From Notospermus geniculatus (lineage: Eukaryota; Nemertea; Pilidiophora; Heteronemertea; Lineidae), in contig NMRB01000579.1 of assembly GCA_002633025.1 (NCBI GenBank), forward strand, positions 245,568 to 309,567: a stretch of DNA of 64,000 nucleotides. The letters are read 5' to 3'. The notes beneath the pieces were generated by a model. It did not search any database and was not told the DNA's origin. It worked only from the letters and a program-made list of their open reading frames with translations. Below are positions 59,801 to 64,000 of the stretch, piece by piece (the first letter of the stretch is position 1; every line of letters begins with the position of its first letter). A program made the translations under genes and the position numbers.

Positions 59801-60755
59801 CATCATCTCACACAAGGTGCAAACCTCTAATACTTCGTAGTTGAAAGTAAAATTGTACAAAAATCAGCCCCGCCACAGTGGAAGCGATACCCCTCAGCTG
59901 GATATTAAATCCAGGCATTAGTTTAGGAGCAGGAGCTACCACACTTTGTGTTTTCAGGTTTAGGCCATCTGGTGGCCAAGCCAAGAATCAGATCAGACCA
60001 AAATTTGGTCTTTAAGATCATCTCAACCAGGGCACACATGTAATATGTACAAAGTTTCACGTCACTAGCCCCAGTGGTTACGAAACATGCCCTGCTAACG
60101 GACATAGATGACAAAGAAGGACACCACGTAATTGTAAGAGCTCACCAGATGAGCTAAAGTACTCATGATGAATTTTGTTCCAAAACATAGCAGGATATTG
60201 ACTATCATGACAATCCTCCCACAGCAAGTGCAACAAATGAACACAAATTTTTCATCCTCCGTCCTACGCACTCAGGAAAAGTCTATGCCCGATAGCGGCT
60301 TAACTTCAAAACATCATGCTCATATCACACTTCACTGGAAGAATCCCGTGTGATAGTCTCACACATTCAATAGAAACATGAATCGCGATTGTGTGGGCAT
60401 CTAATCTGTCCTGTTGTCTTGATAATTCTATACTTCCTTCTTCTTACTCCGTTGAACGCAACTAGGGCTGTGGAATTCACGGCTGTCAGACAAATGTCAG
60501 AGTGGTGCAAAGGGAACTTCAGTGCCTGTCACCTCTGAGGTCACAGGTTCAATTCTCAGTCAGACCTGGTACTTTTATTCTCATGAACTTACCTTCACTG
60601 AGACCCTGTTACAAACTGCTTTATTTATCTTCAACCATGTTGGTAGGTCTAACAGTTCCATTAACATGAGCTCATCAAGCTCCAAGTTGGCTAAATCCCC
60701 CTCGCCTTTTAGCGTGCTTAGTTTGATCTTGTCGGCTGAGAGATTCTTGGTGAAT
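33522..60755 (-). CDS. BLTP3: BLTP3 (UHRF1BP1/UHRF1BP1L) lipid-transfer protein, first exon missing
   Basis: Sixteen exons, 5' to 3' on the minus strand, taking one copy of each: 60593-60755, 59237-59275, 58773-58858, 58416-58524, 57830-58064, 56976-57295, 55511-55694, 41279-41761, 41054-41160, 40611-40694, 35992-37003, 35347-35882, 34844-35105, 34394-34539, 34162-34270, 33522-33991. All phases agree, giving about 1,447 residues and a stop, close to the roughly 1,460 of vertebrate UHRF1BP1L. The N-terminal chorein-type segment has FTKNLSADKIKLSTLKGEG and LDLPTW. Later family matches are DLLWVLTDSQLKEA, YYPYHPAG, LEFTDYYFPEG and SFPLNLWICYP; a coiled coil precedes the C-terminus. BLTP3 proteins are rod-like bridges moving lipids between membranes, and UHRF1BP1L acts in endosome-Golgi traffic. 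The exon carrying the initiating methionine was not found and may lie beyond 60755 or outside the window. Confidence 0.92.
35992..37003 (-). CDS. BLTP3: BLTP3 exon 12, full copy
   Basis: A 1,012-bp exon from IVLPAEDPKQ to DDQPTSPG. It contains DVWYIGADQFWLEF, RPVPFVESFPLNLWICYP and VFVQMDHYQYVFMM, all recognisable in vertebrate UHRF1BP1 proteins. The right-hand boundary is set by the acceptor TTTGCAG before ATTGTGCTTCC; open frame upstream of it is intron and SINE sequence. Its right part (from 36327) is repeated at 39614-40290. Confidence 0.9.
37173..37345. repeat. Interspersed repeat next to a gap
   Basis: Matches 19141-19341 of the 3.85-kb element in the same orientation. It follows the N at 37172 and is absent from block 2 copy B, so it belongs to an insertion present in one haplotype. 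Confidence 0.55.
37647..38354 (-). CDS. BLTP3: BLTP3 exons 9 and 10, copy A
   Basis: 37872-38354 (SSEYAKLLDSGAMQ to FPEGVDYPG) and 37647-37753 (PHSNIFGQINPVHLHLDYLT) repeat the exons at 41279-41761 and 41054-41160 with almost no amino-acid change. They are probably the second haplotype, since the downstream exon 11 is missing here. Confidence 0.85.
39614..40290 (-). pseudogene. BLTP3: Truncated duplicate of BLTP3 exon 12
   Basis: Identical in translation to the 5' two-thirds of exon 12 and cut at LIIHVP by the block join at 39613. It has no donor site, so it cannot replace 35992-37003. It is an assembly-level partial copy. Confidence 0.85.
40374..40545 (-). repeat. Decayed tRNA-SINE in BLTP3 intron
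   Basis: Minus-strand tail words related to the other SINEs: CTCATGTTCCTC, CTTACAAAGG, GATGGGCTGAAGAGCCAGG and CTTGCAAACTACTAGGC. The B box is lost. A counterpart at about 37085-37171 is cut by the N at 37172. Confidence 0.5.
40611..40694 (-). CDS. BLTP3: BLTP3 exon 11, single copy
   Basis: Encodes 28 residues (TPLMETDDPTPSPPPEHKD then IKIEALMPR) between TTCTTCAG and GTGAGT splice sites. The reading frame requires it between exons 10 and 12. It corresponds to the DEHVDVRVDGLML region of vertebrate proteins. It occurs only in block 2 copy B; in copy A its place is taken by a gap and a repeat. Confidence 0.85.
41054..41761 (-). CDS. BLTP3: BLTP3 exons 9 and 10, copy B
   Basis: 41279-41761 (483 bp) contains ITLSKLSIDYYPYHPAG and EMSAIHLEFTDYYFPEG; 41054-41160 (107 bp) contains NPVHLHLDYLTLLWIQSF. 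Both fit the family and splice in phase to exon 8 (ending with one base of GCT) and exon 11. The donor of exon 10 is GTATGT. Confidence 0.9.
41762..45063. other. Large BLTP3 intron between exons 9 and 8
   Basis: No exon is needed or seen here; exons 8 and 9 splice in phase. Up to 43019 it belongs to block 2 copy B. 43020-45063 is unique and contains a CAGACGG-family MITE (44604-44816). Degenerate GTTAT/AACCA words lie around 42660-42740. Confidence 0.7.
44604..44816. mobile_element. Foldback MITE, CAGACGG family
   Basis: AACTCATCAACCCCAGGTTT and GAGCAGACGGTATC on the left face GATGCCGTCTGCTG and CTGGGGACAGATGAGGT on the right. The centre is AATTTGAAGAAACATTTTTC and ACATTTCTTCAAATATTTTTC. It is a clear two-armed element of about 210 bp outside the duplicated blocks. 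Confidence 0.65.
45558..45783. mobile_element. Foldback MITE, CAGACGG family, block 3 copy A
   Basis: GACTCATCTGCCCCCAGG, TATCGTCTGTCAAGTTTTCT and, on the right, AGAAAACTTTGACAGAAGAT and GTCGTCTGCTGGACTCTGGG are the paired ends. The block B counterpart is at 54398-54603. Confidence 0.65.
46690..52075 (-). CDS. BLTP3: BLTP3 exons 8-2, copy A, with frameshifted exon 7
   Basis: Exons: 51913-52075, 50543-50581, 50073-50158, 49710-49818, 49050-49284, 48167-48515, 46690-46873. All except exon 7 match copy B in frame. Exon 7 here carries 29 extra bases (about 48212-48240), which change LTENQVRKVSCESHLKRAAL of copy B into an unrelated frame and destroy the phase to exon 8. The exon 8 acceptor is TAG here and CAG in copy B. 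So this copy would give a truncated or aberrant product unless the insertion is an assembly error. Confidence 0.8.
48733..48922 (-). repeat. tRNA-derived SINE, block 3 copy A
   Basis: Minus-strand B box GGTTCGAATCCCAGG near 48850-48866, a head around TAGTGGTTATCACGTCTGCT, and the tail CTCTTCAGTCCGTTGCATGG. It lies in the intron between BLTP3 exons 7 and 6. Confidence 0.8.
53126..53911 (-). pseudogene. Second copy of the unknown two-exon gene, cut by block edge
   Basis: 53126-53194 repeats the exon at 61812-61880, with VVLGNVLE where copy B has VVRENVLE. 53780-53911 repeats only the donor-side 132 bases of the exon at 62584-62768 before the block join. It is the counterpart of the block B gene, not an independent gene. 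Confidence 0.4.
54398..54603. mobile_element. Foldback MITE, CAGACGG family, block 3 copy B
   Basis: Counterpart of 45558-45783 with the same paired ends and small internal indels. Confidence 0.6.
55511..60755 (-). CDS. BLTP3: BLTP3 exons 8-2, copy B, intact
   Basis: Exons: 60593-60755, 59237-59275, 58773-58858, 58416-58524, 57830-58064, 56976-57295, 55511-55694. Every junction is in phase. In order they give FTKNLSADKIKLSTLKGEG; VQWTKLKSQPICL; YLDEVVVEMETCDKPRG; KYGFSDKVVDGIYLSINSV; LRMTRIRDPERGEILLFKEL; DDLLWVLTDSQLKEAIMFAQ; RFDIIETSYHLYTGRIDLHL. Each aligns with the vertebrate family in sequence order. This copy should be used for the gene model. Confidence 0.9.
57512..57702 (-). repeat. 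tRNA-derived SINE, block 3 copy B
   Basis: Counterpart of 48733-48922, with B box GGTTCGAATCCCGGG near 57634-57648. Confidence 0.8.
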
Positions 60756-61811
60756 CTGGAAAAATAAGACATTCAAAACATGATAAATAGGAATAACTTG
60801 TCGGAGGACTGCCTGAAATTAGGGAGACCGGACCAAAGGCCAAATCTGAGAAAGCTATTTGGGATGTTAGCTAGAGATGAAAATTTGATTTGATAGCCGT
60901 ATTTCTTTGCTGTGGTAATGTTGAAAGTGACTCCTAAGGACAGTATATGTCTGTTCCCTCCCTCTCTTCTATCTTTTGCTATGTGATGGTCATCCATCTT
61001 TTAATATCGTCGGTGAAGAAGACTAGAAATGATAGCTGAATAGGGGAGATGTTGATGAAGACTTGAAATGACATGAACCCCCACGATCCGTGCCTTCCTT
61101 TTATTGTCATTTCTACTGTTGATATTTACCCTGACATTCACGCTCAGCATCTCCTAGCTCATTCCAGAGCAATCATTTTTCCCACAGAAGCAAAACCAAT
61201 TTTTCAGAGCCAATAGTGCTTTTTGCAGTTGACGCCATGAGCCTCTTTACAGTGTATGCAATGACACAAGGCTTTCGTATCCCCACAAACAAATTGCCTC
61301 TAGCTGTCACCGATCGGCATCCTAATCCATTATCGCAATCAATACCAACTATGATTGAGATGGGATTACTTGTCCCTTATTGATCTTACCCCGTGGTTAC
61401 ATAATGGTTTGATTACATATATACCATATGTACCCGGTATACATGTATGTATGGGAACCAGATTTTGTCCAACCACAGACCATAAACAACTACCCTGTAC
61501 AATGCGTACATTGAAAATCAGTCATGCCATAATTATGCATACCCATGTTATTCCATACAAAGTTCTCATGACTCAAAACACGGTACACCGTATTTGGCAA
61601 ATACAAAAAAAGTTGAATATTAGGTTAATATCCAAGAAGCACACATGTACTCTTTGAATATTATTCATTCGGGAAATCATAATAATACTGGGTCAATAGT
61701 CACGTCAACGTGCACCTTTTTACATATGTACCGATACATGTACCAACGAACAAATATCTACATGTAACAGAATGCTTTTTGAAGTTACCACCGGTACTTT
61801 TTCTACCATAC
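60756..61811. other. Stretch between BLTP3 exon 2 and the unknown exons
   Basis: No convincing exon is seen. If the exons at 61812-62768 belong to another gene, the BLTP3 promoter and first exon should lie here or the gene is nested. A short MAGIIKKQILKHLS-like first exon was looked for on the minus strand and not found. Confidence 0.4.
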
Positions 61812-62768
61812 CAGTCAGTTGCCCTCGAATCGTTTCAAGAACATTTTCACGCACCACAGCAATTTCATTGCCAGGTGACACTGAAATTGCCAGTACAAGA
61901 GAGATTGGGGGGGGGTAGGGTTAGGGTACGGTGGGATACCTCCTGTCTTAGTTATCACCAGCACAGAGTGGTGACACCATCGGGTATCAAACTGTGGTCT
62001 CCTGAACGTAAGTCAGATGCTCCAACCATTGTGTCTTCGCACTTCCCCAATTGTACCAAATCAATATGATTTAGTCAGTGATATGATACAGCCAGACAGA
62101 AACATCCTCGCAGGATCAGGTCAACCAAGGCCATGGGGGAAAATCAATAAAGACTAGTTACAGATCACCGAATGATTCCTATACACTGGGTTGACTCTGA
62201 AACCCCTGTTAATCATGTGAGGTTTATTGTCAACCCTCAGCCTGATCAGTTCAGGGAGGGACCAGGGGTCAAGATCATCCTGAGAATATCAGGATCGCTT
62301 GAGAATATCAGGATCGCTTTCTTCATCACACAAACTCCGCGGTGACGAAGGGAGCAGCAGCACACCAGGCGATACCGCAACCGATCTAATAGTCACCACC
62401 GATCTTCTCCCCAGCTGCTACCGCAGACTAGGCGATATGGTTTTGGTATTGTTTGATGGGTGAGAAGATTCCATGCATCACTGTCCAGCACTGGCTTCAA
62501 CAGCTCAGACTTCACTGTCCAGCACTGGCTTCAACAGCTCAGTCATGTCAGTCAAGTGGTAATGAGATCACTTGTGATATTACCTGGTGTGCTGTCCACT
62601 TTAGAACCACTGATTACCTCAAGATGGTTCACATTGACAAGGCCATGATCTATATCAATCACAAGCCAGTCTGAGGACTTCATTTCCCTACGCTCTAATT
62701 CATGTGAGCCCACAGTGCACATCATAAATATCAGTAAAGAATAATTGTCATCACTGTCGGAGTCAATT
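61812..62768 (-). CDS. Two exons of an unrecognised gene
   Basis: 62584-62768 (185 bp) follows a strong acceptor (TTTGTCTGTCGTCAG) and encodes IDSDSDDNYSLLIFMMCTVG, then SSDWLVIDIDHGLVNVNHLE; its donor is GTAATA. 61812-61880 (69 bp) lies between TTTCAG and GTATGG and encodes SPGNEIAVVRENVLETIRGQ. The first ends with one base and the second begins with two, so they join in frame. Their phases do not fit direct splicing to BLTP3 exon 2, so a separate gene or an unseen linking exon is required. Upstream and downstream exons were not identified. I do not recognise the protein. Confidence 0.4.
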
Positions 62769-64000
62769 CTGACGACAGACAAATTAATACTCTATCCAAC
62801 AAAATATTGCCATGGATGTGAACATCCAGCAAGCATCCTAGTTGCTGCAAATAATGAAAGTGTGGGGGGAGCGGTTTTCATGACAACCGTCACTGCACGT
62901 TCATCCTCCCACAGCAGGGGTTTTGCAAGTACCTTGCTACTACCATGTATTCATCCAGTCACGAACATGAAGATGAGAGATGAAAGCCCCGCTGTGGGAG
63001 GCTGCTGCATGTTCTACATCGCCAGTTTTTTATTCTACCGCAAAGTAAGTTATGACCTTTTCTGCATTGAAGATTTTTCTGAGAACAGTGCGAGTGGGAG
63101 TACAATAAGAGATGCATATTAACACTATTGAAGTGATGCAGAATGGATATAATAGAAAATAATCAGATCTATTACGAAGAACATCCCAAGTCAGAAACCT
63201 GACCTTATGTGGGATAGGAGCATTTGCTAAGATTTCAGGAAAAGGAACCAATGAAGGAGATCCAGAGTGAATCTGATCCAGTACAGGAGGAGATCCAGAG
63301 TGAATCTTGGTCCAGTACAGGAGGAGATCCAGAGTGAATCAGATCCAGGAGAGAAGGAGATCCAGAGTGAATCTGATCCAGTACCAGGAGAAGATGCAGA
63401 GTGAATCAGGTCCAGAACAGGAGGAGATCAGAGTGAATCAGATCCAGTACCAGGAGAAGATGCAGAGTGAATCAGGTCCAGTACAGGAGGAGATCCAGAG
63501 TGAATCAGATCCAGGAGAGAAGGAGATCAAGAGTGAATCTGATCCAGTACAGGAGGAGATCCAAAGTGAATCAGATCCAGGACAGGAGGAGATCCAGAGT
63601 GAATCTGATCCAGGACAGAGTGAACTTCATACTGGGTGGATGGCTAAAGAAATCAGTTGCCAGTAGAGTGTAACAATGATCTTTTGTTCCTTGGACAGTT
63701 TTTCCTAGGGACATTCTTTCCTGTCACACATGGAACAAGAGAGATGGACACTTTTTGCAGGAGTACATTCTTTACTGTTACACTACAGTTGCTCATTCAG
63801 TGCATCACTTGATTACATGTACTTTCAGTATCAGTTCAGAGTCTTTCAAAGTGGCGACTCGACCGCAAATCGAACTCATCATGGTTACCGTCCTGACTTG
63901 ACACTCAGCTACTGTACTCTCTATAATATCATTGTATGGATGGATATTGCACTGAATTAAACACATTGATTTCCATTATCATTTTTCACCAATTGTCAAC
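62769..64000. other. Right end of window, no supported gene
   Basis: Unique sequence. It holds an inverted repeat CCTCCCACAGCAGGGG/CCCCGCTGTGGGAGG (about 62907-62999) and the 33-bp minisatellite at 63240-63625. Open frames on the plus strand at 62745-63122 and 63730-63960 lack family resemblance or splice support. Confidence 0.6.
63240..63625. repeat. 33-bp minisatellite
   Basis: About eleven units of GAGATCCAGAGTGAATCWGA plus TCCAGKACAGGAG. Because the unit is near 33 bp, plus-strand frames stay open and read as EEIQSESDPGQ repeats. Some units are 32 bp and shift frame, which argues against a coding role. Confidence 0.8.

Larger units (their letters stand above)
53913..62715. repeat. Duplicated block 3, copy B
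   Basis: Begins GGTATCTTGAATGCCAAC, equal to 45064 onward, and ends at GTGAGCCCACAG, after which unique sequence follows. The join to copy A (53912/53913) has no N. Exon 7 of BLTP3 is intact in this copy. Confidence 0.9.

Noticed and set aside
62745-63122. A plus-strand gene at the right end
   Set aside because: A single open frame overlapping a better minus-strand exon, with no recognised motif.

Overview
The window is eukaryotic nuclear DNA: spliced genes with GT-AG introns, tRNA-derived SINEs, many small inverted-repeat elements and degenerate minisatellites. The recurring GTAGGCCTAC and TACATGTA words, the animal gene content and the level of difference between duplicated blocks suggest a highly heterozygous marine invertebrate, most likely an invertebrate deuterostome such as an echinoderm or relative. 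That placement is inference; nothing here fixes the species.

Layout. (1) 49-8123, + strand: the 3' fourteen exons of a TBC1D9-type Rab GTPase-activating protein. (2) 12461-15688 and 26754-29858, + strand: two versions of one uninterrupted coding sequence joining ankyrin repeats to a C-terminal Mab-21/cGAS-like nucleotidyltransferase with all three catalytic acids present. These are candidate innate immune cGAS-like receptors (cGLRs) and are the most interesting genes here. (3) 33522-60755, - strand: a BLTP3 (UHRF1BP1/UHRF1BP1L) bridge-like lipid-transfer protein, complete except for its first exon. (4) 61812-62768, - strand: two phase-compatible exons of a gene I do not recognise. (5) 62770-64000: a 33-bp minisatellite and no convincing gene.

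Three neighbouring stretches are each present twice in direct orientation: 8097-22788 with 22790-32838; 36327-39612 with 39614-43019; and 45064-53912 with 53913-62715. Block ends cut through exons and introns, several joins or interiors carry single-N gaps, and BLTP3 reads as one intact gene only if one copy of each exon is taken. The simplest explanation is that both haplotypes were kept in the assembly. If so, the two ankyrin-cGLR genes are alleles, and their ankyrin halves differ far more than their catalytic halves or most flanking DNA.

Comparing the blocks gives insertion-versus-empty-site evidence for two mobile elements: a 3.85-kb element with inverted repeats of about 390 bp or more and a 9-bp target duplication (16135-19986), and a 302-bp TTAA-flanked piggyBac-like MITE (21473-21774). 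The large element contains an N gap, an AT-rich broken reading frame of unknown origin, a GGATCC-centred palindrome array and a long hairpin. Upstream of each cGLR copy lies an AT-rich array, about 1.3 kb in the first copy, of TTCCGCGGAA-type palindromes.

Exon limits were placed by hand from splice consensus, reading-frame continuity and remembered family sequences. Within TBC1D9, BLTP3 and the unknown gene all adjoining phases agree, which supports the models.
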